Shown: positions 35,704 through 44,313, counted from the stretch's first letter. The stretch is 64,000 nucleotides of DNA from Clostridium facile (GCF_014297275.1 NZ_JACOQK010000001.1:558001-622000), one strand, 5' to 3'. The notes: generated by a model not told the origin, from the sequence alone. Made by a program: numbers and translations.

Positions 35704-36960
35704 ATGTACGAAAATATGATGGATACCATTGGGTTTGTAACGGAGGCTGACCCAGAGGTTGGGCAGGCAATGGAACAGGAATTAAAACGCCAGCGCAGGA
35801 ACCTGGAGCTGATTGCCAGCGAAAATATTGTATCGCCAGCAGTAATGGCGGCAATGGGTTCTGTGTTAACCAATAAATACGCGGAAGGCTACCCAGCAAA
35901 ACGCTACTACGGTGGATGTGAAGCGGTGGACATTGTGGAAAATATCGCGAGAGACCGTGCAAAAACCCTGTTTGGCGCGAAGTTTGCCAATGTACAGGCA
36001 CATTCCGGCGCCCAGGCAAATACCGCTGTATACTTTGCACTGTTGCAGCCAGGGGATACCGTAATGGGAATGAGCCTAGCTCATGGTGGACATTTAACCC
36101 ATGGTTCTCCAGTAAACCTTTCCGGAAAATACTTCAACTTTGTTTCCTATGGTTTGGATGTCAACACAGGTAGAATTGACTATGATAAAGTGCGGGAAAT
36201 GGCTTTGGAACACAAACCAAAATTGATTGTTGCCGGTGCCAGCGCTTACCCACGGGAAATTGATTTTGCGAAAATCGGTGAAATTGCCAAAGAAATTGGG
36301 GCATACTTTATGGTGGATATGGCTCATATTGCCGGTTTGGTTGCGGCAGGGCTGCATCAGTCCCCAGTGCCATACGCGGATGTGGTTACTACCACTACCC
36401 ATAAAACCCTCCGTGGACCACGTGGCGGCTTAATTTTAACCAACGATGAGGAACTGGCAAAGAAAATTGATAAAGCCATCTTCCCAGGTACACAGGGCGG
36501 CCCATTGATGCACACCATCGCAGCAAAAGCCGTTTGCTTTGGAGAAGCCTTAAAACCAGAATTCCGTGCTTATCAGGAACAAGTAAAGAAAAACGCGGCA
36601 GCGTTGGCAGAAGGTCTGGTAAAACGTGGTTTTGACCTGGTTTCCAACGGAACAGACAACCACTTGATGCTGGTTGATTTAAGAAAATTCAATATTACCG
36701 GGAAAGAACTGGAACACAACCTGGATGCAGTTTATATTACTGTAAACAAAAATGCCATTCCAGACGACCCACAAAGCCCATTTGTAACCAGCGGTATCCG
36801 CATTGGTACCCCAGCGGTTACCACCAGGGGCTTAAACGAAGCGGATATGGATGTGATTGCGGAATGTATCTACCTGGTTGCAAGCGACTTTGAGGCAAAC
36901 CAAGAAAAAGTCCGCAACATGGTAACAGAAATCTGTAATAAATACCCATTATATGAATAA
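35704..36960 (+). CDS. glyA: Serine hydroxymethyltransferase
   Basis: PLP enzyme that converts serine and tetrahydrofolate to glycine and 5,10-methylene-THF, 418 residues. Landmarks are NLELIASENIVSPAV near the start, YYGGCE, the AHSGAQAN region, and the PLP lysine K234 in TTTTHKTLRGPRGG. The ATG at 35704 has an AAGGAAG site; the frame extends 20 codons upstream, but that part lies in the promoter. One-carbon supply links it to purine synthesis. rarA follows 25 bp later, probably cotranscribed. Confidence 0.97.
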   Translation: MYENMMDTIGFVTEADPEVGQAMEQELKRQRRNLELIASENIVSPAVMAAMGSVLTNKYAEGYPAKRYYGGCEAVDIVENIARDRAKTLFGAKFANVQAHSGAQANTAVYFALLQPGDTVMGMSLAHGGHLTHGSPVNLSGKYFNFVSYGLDVNTGRIDYDKVREMALEHKPKLIVAGASAYPREIDFAKIGEIAKEIGAYFMVDMAHIAGLVAAGLHQSPVPYADVVTTTTHKTLRGPRGGLILTNDEELAKKIDKAIFPGTQGGPLMHTIAAKAVCFGEALKPEFRAYQEQVKKNAAALAEGLVKRGFDLVSNGTDNHLMLVDLRKFNITGKELEHNLDAVYITVNKNAIPDDPQSPFVTSGIRIGTPAVTTRGLNEADMDVIAECIYLVASDFEANQEKVRNMVTEICNKYPLYE

Positions 36961-36985
36961 TCAATTATAATAGGAGAATATCATT

Positions 36986-38248
36986 ATGCCGTTGGCTGAT
37001 AAAATCCGCCCCACTTCCATTGACCAGGTAGTAGGGCAGACCCATTTACTAGGGGAAGGCCGCCCGCTGCGGAAGATTATTACTTCCAACCAGATTCCCA
37101 ACATGATTTTTTATGGGCCTTCTGGGGTGGGGAAAACCACAGTAGCCCGTATGATTGCAGAAAACGCTGGCAAACGCCTGCATAAACTCAACGGGACCAC
37201 CGCCTCTTTGGCAGACATCAAGCAGGTGGTGGAGGAATTGGATACCATCATGGGGCAGAACGGGATTATCCTGTATCTGGACGAGATCCAATACCTGAAC
37301 AAAAAGCAGCAGCAAAGCCTGTTGGAATATATCGAGAACGGCCGGATTACCCTGATTGCCTCCACAACGGAGAACCCCTATTTTTATATTTACAACGCGA
37401 TTTTAAGCCGTTCCACTGTGTTTGAGTTTAAGCCAATTTCCCCTGAGGAGATGGAGCCCGCTGTGATGCGGGGGTTCCATCTCCTTGCGGAGGAACAGCA
37501 GGTGGAGCTGGAACTGGAGCCTGGTGTGGCGGAACATATTTCCCGTGGTTGTGGCGGGGATGTCCGGAAAGCCTTAAATACGGTGGAAATCTGTGTGCTC
37601 ACTGCTGACTTGAAAGACGGCAAAAAAACCGTTAGCCTGGAACTTGCCAAGGAGCTGACCCAGAAAAGTGCCATGCGGTACGACAGGGCAGGGGATGAGC
37701 ATTATGATTTGCTTTCCGCCCTGCAAAAGTCCATCCGGGGCAGCGATGAAAATGCGGCGCTCCATTATTTGGCAAGGCTGCTGGAAGCGGGCGACCTGCT
37801 TTCTCCCTGTAGGCGGCTTCTGGTAGTAGCCTCAGAAGATATTGGGATGGCATATCCCCAGGCGATTGCCATTGTAAAGGCGTGTGTGGACGCTGCGGTC
37901 CAGTTGGGGCTGCCGGAGGCCAGAATCCCTTTAGCGGAAGCGGTGGTGTTGCTAGCAACTGCTCCTAAATCCAATAGTTCTTATATGGGCATCAACCGTG
38001 CCATGGCAGATGTTCGGGCAGGAAAAGGGGGGACCTTCCCTAGGTGTTTGCAGAATATGCACTACGATGGGGAGGGAAATGAGATAAAAGGGCAGAACTA
38101 CCATTATCCTCATGATTATCCCCACCACTATCTTCCACAGCAGTATATGCCAGACGATTTGGTTGGTACTGTATACTATGAGTATGGTCCCAACAAAACC
38201 GAACAGGCTGCGAAACAATACTGGGAACATATCAAGAAAGGGGACTAA
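36986..38248 (+). CDS. rarA: Replication-associated recombination protein A (RarA/MgsA) AAA+ ATPase
   Basis: Clamp-loader-like AAA+ ATPase acting at stalled replication forks, 420 residues. It shows Walker A GPSGVGKT (44-51), Walker B LYLDEIQ with D99 and E100, sensor-1 STTENP (126-131), and an arginine-finger segment SRS (141-143). The C-terminal MgsA domain carries ASEDIGMAYPQA and APKSNSSYMGI. Length and motif order are standard. It overlaps no gene but is 25 bp from glyA and 3 bp from the next small membrane protein. Confidence 0.95.
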   Translation: MPLADKIRPTSIDQVVGQTHLLGEGRPLRKIITSNQIPNMIFYGPSGVGKTTVARMIAENAGKRLHKLNGTTASLADIKQVVEELDTIMGQNGIILYLDEIQYLNKKQQQSLLEYIENGRITLIASTTENPYFYIYNAILSRSTVFEFKPISPEEMEPAVMRGFHLLAEEQQVELELEPGVAEHISRGCGGDVRKALNTVEICVLTADLKDGKKTVSLELAKELTQKSAMRYDRAGDEHYDLLSALQKSIRGSDENAALHYLARLLEAGDLLSPCRRLLVVASEDIGMAYPQAIAIVKACVDAAVQLGLPEARIPLAEAVVLLATAPKSNSSYMGINRAMADVRAGKGGTFPRCLQNMHYDGEGNEIKGQNYHYPHDYPHHYLPQQYMPDDLVGTVYYEYGPNKTEQAAKQYWEHIKKGD

Positions 38249-38251
38249 CCC

Positions 38252-38611
38252 ATGGTAACAGAAGCCATTATTATCATTATTTTAATCGCTGTGATATCCG
38301 GTGTTTTCCTGCGGGAAAAACGGTATGATTACGCCAAATCCACCGGGGTTTTGTTGATTATGCCACTGGCCTACTTGTTCGGATTTGCCCTCTCTCGTCC
38401 TATCGCTACCTTAAAACAGGTGGAACGGATTGATGTTATTTTAGTGGCGATTATTATTGGTTTGATGATTTCCTGCATCCTGTTGGGATTGCGGTGTATT
38501 TCGATTAAACAGAAAAAGCTAAAACTCGCTTACCTGATTGTAAATGGTGCGTTTATTGGAATTATCTCCCTTATTTTTATTTACGATACCCTTACCCTAT
38601 TGGTGAAATAA
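38252..38611 (+). CDS. Small four-helix membrane protein of unknown function
   Basis: I do not recognise this 119-residue protein. It has four predicted membrane helices (about 3-19, 31-48, 62-80, 92-113), short basic cytoplasmic stretches (REKRYDY, KQKKLK) and no cysteine pair or charged cluster within the helices. It starts 3 bp after the rarA stop and ends before a clear terminator, so it belongs to the glyA-rarA transcript. Confidence 0.7.
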   Translation: MVTEAIIIIILIAVISGVFLREKRYDYAKSTGVLLIMPLAYLFGFALSRPIATLKQVERIDVILVAIIIGLMISCILLGLRCISIKQKKLKLAYLIVNGAFIGIISLIFIYDTLTLLVK

Positions 38612-38642
38612 AACCGTTGGGTATATAAAGTGAAAAAAACAG

Positions 38643-38677
38643 AAAAACCGACGCAGTTCCAGATGCGCCGGTTTTTT
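38643..38677 (+). terminator. Terminator of the glyA-rarA unit
   Basis: AAAAACCG-A-CGCA pairs with TGCG-C-CGGTTTTT (one internal mismatch) and ends in a T-run. A second small hairpin (TCCCC with GGGGA) follows about 15 bp later. Confidence 0.8.
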
Positions 38678-38710
38678 AATGTGGAAAAAATCCCCTGATT
38701 TTACCGGGGA

Positions 38711-39189
38711 AAAAGATGGAGCAATAATAATAACAGCAAGCTTTATGCAAGCCAAAAAAGGCAAAGCAATACGAAAAAGTTAAAAAAGTACTATTTTTGA
38801 CCCGTTTATGGGTGACGGTGCGTGTGATATGATGATATGGTTTGATCCTCAAAAGGTTAAGCCAGCATCAGCAAGATTGATTTCAGTATAATCCCTTTGG
38901 TAGAGCCAGAGGGGATAAAAAACTGGGTTGAGAAGATTGCTACCCCAATTAGAAACAAGGTTTGTTCGTATTTCAACTAAGGGTTTTAAAATTTTACAGG
39001 AGAATCCAAAATAAGAGGTAGTAAACAAAGTACAGCCAGCAACTGGTTTACCAGCGGTAGGTTTTAGCGCTCTTTCCAAAAGACGAAATCGAGCAAGCTA
39101 CCCGTTTACTCGTGGTTTTGATTTTCATGGAAACTTCCCGTTTTATCAGGAGAAGCATAATATAAAAGTTTTGCTCTACCATCAAAGCG
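38711..39189. other. Unexplained intergenic region
   Basis: No gene can be supported. A minus-strand frame of 76 codons (38849-39079, TTG start) has no ribosome binding site and no motif; it stays open a few codons further upstream. Base composition is less AT-rich than other gaps here, which would fit a decayed gene or a structured RNA, but nothing decides between these. Confidence 0.3.
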
Positions 39190-39831
39190 TTAAAGAAGTG
39201 CCCTGAGAGGGAAGCGTTTCCCGTGGCCAGGGTAGATCATGGAGAGTTTCCGGTTTTTGACTGTATCCATGGATTGGGCCAACAATTCAAAATCTTCCGC
39301 GAACCAGGACGGGGATGGGGAAAACAAGTTCATCATCAAATCCCCTGCAAACAGAATTTCCCCATAAACCACCCCAATGGAGCCCATGGTGTGTCCAGGT
39401 AACGGAAGAAATTCCAATTCAGGGAACTCCTCTAACTTGGTTTGTTGGTTGATGACGATATCTGGATGGAATGGGGGATATATTTTTTTGCTCCGTTTCC
39501 GCAGGTGATACCATCGGATTAGTTTGCCTATTTTGTTGTTAGCTGGTGGAAAATCCATTTTCCCATTTTCCACCAACTTCTGGTCATCAGCGTGCATCAG
39601 AATTTTCACCCCATAATTTTGTTGCAGTTCCGCGGCATATCCCACATGGTCATAATGCCCGTGGGTTAAAACCAGCAGGCTGATCTGTTCTAGAGGGGTT
39701 ACCTGCTGTATTTTTTCCAGGAATTTTTTATCGTCCGCTGTTCCGGCGTCGATGAGCACCCATTTCCCCGACCGGAACATTTGGATTAGGTAACAGTTGG
39801 TATTGCCCGATTTTATCTCATATACTTTCAT
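39190..39831 (-). CDS. Metallo-beta-lactamase fold hydrolase
   Basis: A 213-residue cytoplasmic member of the MBL superfamily (glyoxalase II-like branch). The metal motif THGHYDH is complete (H57, H59, D61, H62), followed by the LPGHTMGS histidine, the AGD aspartate, and a C-terminal YPGHGK histidine. All metal ligands are present, so an active hydrolase is expected; the substrate (thioester, lactone or phosphodiester) cannot be told. An AGAAGGA site precedes the ATG. Monocistronic, with its 3' end facing the unexplained region. Confidence 0.85.
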   Translation of the reverse strand: MKVYEIKSGNTNCYLIQMFRSGKWVLIDAGTADDKKFLEKIQQVTPLEQISLLVLTHGHYDHVGYAAELQQNYGVKILMHADDQKLVENGKMDFPPANNKIGKLIRWYHLRKRSKKIYPPFHPDIVINQQTKLEEFPELEFLPLPGHTMGSIGVVYGEILFAGDLMMNLFSPSPSWFAEDFELLAQSMDTVKNRKLSMIYPGHGKRFPLRALL

Positions 39832-39994
39832 AAAGATCCTTCTTTCTTATTGGTCAAAATTACTGTAAAAGGAATGGGATATCCTCGCTTAGAATCGGTG
39901 TTACCATCAAAAAGCGTTTGTTTTCGCTTGTTTTGTTATGGTAGGGGAATCCCTTTTTCTCCACTGCTGGGTGTTATAATATTCCAGAAAAAGC

Positions 39995-40030
39995 AAAAAG
40001 CTATTTGCCCAAAATTGCAAATAGCTTTTT
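39995..40030 (-). terminator. Terminator of the zinc-ribbon membrane protein gene
   Basis: A perfect 14-bp stem (39995-40008 with 40017-40030) has an 8-nt loop. On the minus strand the second arm ends in AGCTTTTT, giving the T-run; it lies 24 bp past the stop codon. Confidence 0.85.
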
Positions 40031-40054
40031 TATATAGGAGAGATATCTTGTTTC

Positions 40055-40447
40055 TCAGGTCTTGCGGTCAAATTCTGCTTTGCATTTTGGACAGGTGCAG
40101 TGGATTTTTCCTTTGCCCCTGGGTAAACGCAATTTTTGTTTGCAATTTGGACATTCCATATAGAAATAAAGTTGGCGATCCTTTTTGTGTTGCTTTCTAA
40201 TTTGGTGTTTTGCCCACAAATCTGCCCCCCATTGTAAAAAACGCTCGTTTTCACGCTGACGTTTTGTTATGTTGCGGGAAAGCATCCGCCATAGCGCCAC
40301 TAAAATAGGAAGGTTCATCACCAGCGTTAAAATAGGATTCCGGAAAAAAGAAACCAGGAAGGAAGCCGTAATAGACACCCCGATTAAGGCGATATTCAAT
40401 TGATCGGTTCCATATCTTCCTGATAAAAAACGTTTCAACCAATCCAT
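40055..40447 (-). CDS. Membrane protein with C-terminal zinc ribbon
   Basis: A 130-residue protein: two predicted membrane helices (about 18-34 and 38-55), a basic region (KRQRENERF to RKQHKKDR), then a rubredoxin-like zinc ribbon with CPNC (99-102) and CPKC (119-122). The basic segment plus zinc ribbon should face the cytoplasm and could bind nucleic acid or a protein. Similar zinc-ribbon membrane proteins occur in clostridia, but no function is known to me. Monocistronic with its own terminator. Confidence 0.7.
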   Translation of the reverse strand: MDWLKRFLSGRYGTDQLNIALIGVSITASFLVSFFRNPILTLVMNLPILVALWRMLSRNITKRQRENERFLQWGADLWAKHQIRKQHKKDRQLYFYMECPNCKQKLRLPRGKGKIHCTCPKCKAEFDRKT

Positions 40448-40551
40448 AGTTCATCCCTCAATTTACGATCTATAATCTATTGAACAAATTTATTTTAGCA
40501 TGAACATATTAACAAGAATAGCCTGGAAAAAAGAAAAAATTGTGAAGGAGG

Positions 40552-40580
40552 TTGAGCAATCTCACGGAAAATGATACAAT
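40552..40580 (+). promoter_or_regulatory. Promoter of the ArsC/Spx-like gene
   Basis: TTGAGC (40552-40557) and TACAAT (40575-40580) with 17-bp spacing give a leader of about 140 nt. The leader shows no clear structure. Confidence 0.5.
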
Positions 40581-40726
40581 AAACATAATATTTGGAAGAA
40601 TATATGAAAACAAACAGCATTTTTCTGTGCGCTCATGATGGCTAAATCAAACAGGAAAAAGGATGGTTCTAATTCCATTTGGCACACTTCAGTGCATGAA
40701 AAAGAAACTCAGACCAGGAGGAAATC

Positions 40727-41068
40727 ATGAATATTCAAATATTTGGAAAGAAGAAATGTTTTGATACGAAAAAAGCGGAGCGGTATTTTAAGGAAAGGAA
40801 CATCCGATATCAGCTGATTGACCTGCCGAAAATCGGTATGAGCAAAGGGGAATACCGCAGGGTGAGACAGGCTATAGGCAGTTTGGACGCTTTGATTGAC
40901 CCAAATTCCAAAGAATATGAGCGTTGTTTTATGGCGTATCAGGCATATGAGAGCGATAAGGAAGAACGGCTGCTGGAGAATCCAGGAATGTTCCGCACAC
41001 CAATTGTCTGCAACGGCAAACAGGCAACCGTAGGATACTGCCCCGATATCTGGAAAACCTGGGAATAG
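40727..41068 (+). CDS. ArsC/Spx family thioredoxin-fold protein
   Basis: A 113-residue protein of the arsenate reductase-like superfamily. It has one cysteine in the active-site position (FGKKKCFDTKKAERYF, Cys11) and the conserved FRTPIV segment near 89-94. It has no CXXC pair, unlike many Spx proteins, and lacks the ars-operon neighbours of true arsenate reductases, so it resembles the YffB/Spx-like group of uncertain role. GGAGGAAATC precedes the ATG. It ends 4 bp from the convergent sigG gene. Confidence 0.8.
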   Translation: MNIQIFGKKKCFDTKKAERYFKERNIRYQLIDLPKIGMSKGEYRRVRQAIGSLDALIDPNSKEYERCFMAYQAYESDKEERLLENPGMFRTPIVCNGKQATVGYCPDIWKTWE

Positions 41069-41087
41069 CTGACTACAGGTTGTTTTT
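41056..41087 (+). terminator. Possible terminator of the ArsC/Spx-like gene inside the sigG 3' end
   Basis: AACCTG (41056-41061) pairs with CAGGTT (41076-41081) and is followed by GTTTTTG. The stem is short, and the element overlaps the last codons of both convergent genes. Confidence 0.4.
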
Positions 41088-41849
41088 GATTTTATCCAGC
41101 GCGCTTTTTTCCAGCCGTGAAACCTGTGCCTGGGAAATTCCGATTTCGTCCGCCACTTCCACCTGAGTCTTTCCGTTGAAAAAACGGAGGGAGAGGATTT
41201 TCTTTTCCCGGTCATTTAGTTTTTGGATGGATTCTTTAATCGAGATTTCATCCAGCCAGTTGGAGTCGTCCGACTGGTCCCCAATCTGGTCCATCACATA
41301 GATGGTATCTCCACCGTCAGAATAAACTGGCTCGTAGAGGGAAACCGGGTCCACAATCGCCTCTAATGCCAACACCACATCCTCCCGTTTTGCCCCCATT
41401 TCCTTGGCAATTTCCTCGATGGTTGGCTCGGTGGAATTCCGGGCGGTTAGTGCTTCCTTTGCCTGCATAGCTTTGTAGGCGGTATCTTTCAGGGAACGGC
41501 TGACCCGGATGGCGTTGTAATCCCGGAGATACCGGCGGATTTCCCCAATAATCATGGGTACTGCATAGGTAGAAAATTTTACATCTAAATCTGTATTAAA
41601 ATGGTCGATGGCTTTCATTAGCCCAATGCACCCTACCTGGAATAGGTCGTCCAGGTTTTCCCCTCGGTTGGTGAACCGCTGTATCACACTCAATACCAGT
41701 TTTAGGTTGCCATTAATCAACTTTTCCCGGGCAAGCTTTGGGTTTTCTCCCCGTTTCATCTGTTGTAGTAGTTCCATTTTCTCTTTTTCTTTTAGTACCT
41801 TTAAAGAGGAAGTATTAATTCCACAAATTTCTACTTTATTTACATACAT
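41073..41849 (-). CDS. sigG: Forespore sporulation sigma factor SigG
   Basis: Late forespore-specific RNA polymerase sigma factor, 258 residues. The SigG-specific N-terminus NKVEICGINTSSL is present; it precedes region 2 (DLFQVGCIGLMKAIDHF; KFSTYAVPMIIGEIRRYLRD), region 3 (RVSRSLKDTAYKA) and region 4 with its helix-turn-helix (TQVEVADEIGISQAQVSRLE). The first region is what distinguishes it from SigF. In many spore formers sigG follows spoIIGA-sigE; here it is alone, facing the ArsC/Spx-like gene. It is the main evidence that the organism forms endospores. A GGGTGAG site precedes the ATG. I could not find a convincing SigF/SigG promoter. Confidence 0.95.
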   Translation of the reverse strand: MYVNKVEICGINTSSLKVLKEKEKMELLQQMKRGENPKLAREKLINGNLKLVLSVIQRFTNRGENLDDLFQVGCIGLMKAIDHFNTDLDVKFSTYAVPMIIGEIRRYLRDYNAIRVSRSLKDTAYKAMQAKEALTARNSTEPTIEEIAKEMGAKREDVVLALEAIVDPVSLYEPVYSDGGDTIYVMDQIGDQSDDSNWLDEISIKESIQKLNDREKKILSLRFFNGKTQVEVADEIGISQAQVSRLEKSALDKIKNNL

Positions 41850-42043
41850 CGTTTCTCACCCATCTCACATTTGATGTTTTCAGTATTGACAAAGGGAAAA
41901 AATAAATTCAATTTTATGGATGGTAAAACTTACCGAACATAATCGGGGATTGGCGGACAAGTTTGTTCTTGTTTACAAAATATGGATAATATGAGGGTAA
42001 AGTGAACTTATACAATAAGGAAGCAAAAACAAAAAAGAAATAC

Positions 42044-42072
42044 TTGCAATTTTATTTTGATTGTGGTAGAAT
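42044..42072 (+). promoter_or_regulatory. rpsB promoter
   Basis: TTGCAA (42044-42049) and TAGAAT (42067-42072) with 17-bp spacing predict a start near 42080, immediately before the structured leader. Confidence 0.7.
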
Positions 42073-42081
42073 ATATAAGAA

Positions 42082-42170
42082 ATTGCGCAAAAATGCGTAA
42101 TACACACATTGCTTGGATACTGGCACGGTGCTGTAACTACAGTCGCAAAGTATTTTGTTAACAAGCAATG
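42082..42170 (+). ncRNA. Structured rpsB leader, candidate S2 autoregulatory RNA
   Basis: The leader folds into two domains by eye. Hairpin 1: ATTGCGCA (42082-42089) with TGCGTAAT (42094-42101), loop AAAA. Domain 2: CATTGCTTG (42107-42115) with CAAGCAATG (42162-42170), a perfect 9-bp closing stem that contains ATACT/AGTAT, GCAC-G-GTGC and CTGT-AACT-ACAG, a multibranched shape. It ends 21 nt before the ribosome binding site region of rpsB. Ribosomal protein leaders in Firmicutes often bind their own protein; S2 as the ligand is inference. Confidence 0.5.
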
Positions 42171-42205
42171 GCGGAATGAATAACCAAAAATGGAGGTAAT
42201 GAAAA

Positions 42206-42967
42206 ATGGCAGTAGTATCTATGAAACAACTACTTGAAGCAGGTGTGCACTTTGGCCACCAAACAAGAAGATGGAACCCTAAAATGGCTCGTTACATCTT
42301 TACTGAAAGAAATGGTATCTATATCATTGACTTGCAGAAAACAGTAAAAAAATTGGAAGAAGCTTATAACTTCATCAACGAAGTTGCTGCAAACGGCGAA
42401 GAAATCCTGTTTGTTGGTACCAAAAAACAGGCTGCTGAATCCGTAAAAGAAGAAGCAGAACGTTGCGGCATGCACTTTGTAAACGCAAGATGGCTGGGTG
42501 GTATGATGACCAACTTTAAAACCATCCGCACCAGAATTGACCGTTTGGCTCAACTGCGCAAAATGGAAGAAGATGGCACATTTGACCTGTTGCCTAAAAA
42601 AGAAGTAACAAAACTGAACCTGGAAATTGAAAAACTGGAAAAATTCCTGGGCGGTATTAAAAATATGAAAAAATTGCCTGGCGCTCTGTTTGTAGTAGAC
42701 CCACGCAAAGAAAAAATCGCTGTAGCAGAAGCAAAAAAATTGGGCATCCCAGTTGTTGCGATTGTTGACACCAACTGTGACCCAGATGAAATTGATTACG
42801 TAATTCCAGGTAACGATGACGCAATCCGTGCTGTAAAACTGATCTCCAGCGTTATGGCAAATGCTGTATTAGAAGCAAAACAGGGTGCTGCAGAAGCTGT
42901 TGACGCAGAAGCTGTAGAAGCAGCGGAAGCAGAAACTGCAGAAGCAGAAGCTACCGAAGCAGAATAA
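42206..42967 (+). CDS. rpsB: 30S ribosomal protein S2
   Basis: Small-subunit protein needed for S1/mRNA-side assembly, 253 residues. Signatures are LLEAGVHFGHQTRRWNPKM near the start, NARWLGGMMTNF (about 92-103) and IVDTNCDPD (about 187-195). The core is followed by a roughly 28-residue Ala/Glu tail (after KQGAAEAV), which is common but variable in length in clostridia. TGGAGGTAATG precedes the ATG. First gene of the rpsB-tsf pair, behind a structured leader. Confidence 0.97.
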   Translation: MAVVSMKQLLEAGVHFGHQTRRWNPKMARYIFTERNGIYIIDLQKTVKKLEEAYNFINEVAANGEEILFVGTKKQAAESVKEEAERCGMHFVNARWLGGMMTNFKTIRTRIDRLAQLRKMEEDGTFDLLPKKEVTKLNLEIEKLEKFLGGIKNMKKLPGALFVVDPRKEKIAVAEAKKLGIPVVAIVDTNCDPDEIDYVIPGNDDAIRAVKLISSVMANAVLEAKQGAAEAVDAEAVEAAEAETAEAEATEAE

Positions 42968-43018
42968 TTTTCTATAAAATAACAAGTACTGTATTTTATC
43001 AATTAGGAGGAAATGAAA

Positions 43019-43930
43019 ATGGCATCCTTTACTGCAAAAGATGTGCAGGCACTGCGTCAAAGAACCGGTGTAGGCATGATGGATTGTAAAAAAGCATTGA
43101 CAGAAGCAAACGGCGATACCGAAAAAGCAATTGAACTGCTGCGTGAAAAAGGTTTGGCTGCTGCTGCAAAAAAAGCTGGCAGAATCGCTGCAGAAGGCTT
43201 AGTTGTTTCTGTAATTGACCCAGATAAAAAAGTTGGCGCTGTTGTAGAAGTAAACGCAGAAACCGACTTTGTTGCGAAAAACAAAGAATTTGTTGCTTTT
43301 GTTGACGCTGTTGCAAAAACCGTTTTGGAAAGCAATCCAGCAGATGTAGAAGCTTTAAATACAACAAAATTGGCTGGTTCTGATGAAACAGTAGAAGAAG
43401 CTTTAAGAGAAAAAATCTTAACCATCGGCGAAAACATCAAAATCCGTCGTTTTGCTCGTCTGGAAGGCGATTTGGTTTCCTATGTTCACGGCGAAGGCAA
43501 AATTGGTGTTATGGTTAAATTTGATACCGATGTTGCTGACAAAGAAGGCTTTGCTGCTTACGGAAAAGACGTTGCAATGCAGATTGCAGCAGCTGCTCCA
43601 CAATACCTGAACAAAGAAAACGTTCCAGCAGAAAACCTGGAAAAAGAAAAAGAAATCCTGACTGTTCAAGCAATGAACGAAGGCAAACCAGCGAATATTG
43701 CGGAAAAAATGGTTGCTGGTAGAATCAACAAATTCTACAAAGAAGTTTGCTTGGTAGAACAGCCATTCGTAAAAGATAGTGATATGTCCGTTGCTCAGTA
43801 CACAGAAAAAACTGCAAAAGAACTGGGCGGCAGCATTAAAATTGTTGACTTTGTCCGCTTTGAAAAAGGCGAAGGCATCGAAAAACGTAACGACAACTTT
43901 GCTGACGAAGTTGCTGGTATGATTAAATAA
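43019..43930 (+). CDS. tsf: Elongation factor Ts
   Basis: Guanine nucleotide exchange factor for EF-Tu, 303 residues. The start is ATG 43019: AGGAGG sits 8 nt before it but only 2 nt before the alternative ATG at 43013. Diagnostic segments are RQRTGVGMMDCKKAL (N-terminal domain), NAETDFVAKN, and the C-terminal EQPFVKD. The length corresponds to the full EF-Ts with both core subdomains. Follows rpsB by 51 bp and ends at a strong terminator. Confidence 0.97.
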   Translation: MASFTAKDVQALRQRTGVGMMDCKKALTEANGDTEKAIELLREKGLAAAAKKAGRIAAEGLVVSVIDPDKKVGAVVEVNAETDFVAKNKEFVAFVDAVAKTVLESNPADVEALNTTKLAGSDETVEEALREKILTIGENIKIRRFARLEGDLVSYVHGEGKIGVMVKFDTDVADKEGFAAYGKDVAMQIAAAAPQYLNKENVPAENLEKEKEILTVQAMNEGKPANIAEKMVAGRINKFYKEVCLVEQPFVKDSDMSVAQYTEKTAKELGGSIKIVDFVRFEKGEGIEKRNDNFADEVAGMIK

Positions 43931-43950
43931 TTGATTTTATATCATTGCAT

Positions 43951-43985
43951 AACAGGCTTATCCAAACGGATAGGCCTGTTTTTTG
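43951..43985 (+). terminator. Terminator after tsf
   Basis: A 13-bp stem (43951-43963 with 43968-43980, one G-U pair), AAAC loop and T-run. pyrH and frr, which often follow tsf, are not here. Confidence 0.92.
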
Positions 43986-44285
43986 TTGTTGAGGAACTTT
44001 TTGGTTTTATTGGAATCTTAACAATTGGAATTGGGATGAAAAACTTGTGTAACCCCAAAGTAACCGAAATAAACCCATTTGTTATATGATTCTATTGATA
44101 GCGGATGGGATAGTACAGGGGATAAGCTGAAGTAATATCGCTAGGCCTTTGTCTTTGGAACATCTGTAAGAAACCGGTTTTCTATTTTTTCTGTTCAAAA
44201 ATTTTGATTTCCGCTTGCTTTTATTCATTTATTACAAGTAAACGGGATTTTATTTGTAATATTTTCCAAAAATAAAGGGCTGATA
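43986..44285. other. Intergenic region with no gene seen
   Basis: About 300 bases between the tsf terminator and the promoter of the GH78 gene. No open frame with a ribosome binding site and no obvious structure. Confidence 0.5.
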
Positions 44286-44313
44286 TTGTAATCATTTGGC
44301 CTTGTGGTATAAT
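44286..44313 (+). promoter_or_regulatory. Promoter of the GH78 gene
   Basis: TTGTAA (44286-44291) and a perfect TATAAT (44308-44313) with 16-bp spacing. Confidence 0.6.

Noticed and set aside
38849..39079. 76-codon minus-strand frame
   Set aside because: TTG start, no ribosome binding site, no recognisable similarity; kept only as part of the unexplained region.
42107..42170. tRNA-like or c-di-GMP riboswitch reading of the rpsB leader
   Set aside because: No anticodon or T-loop arrangement and no match to the riboswitch core; position before rpsB fits a ribosomal-protein leader better.
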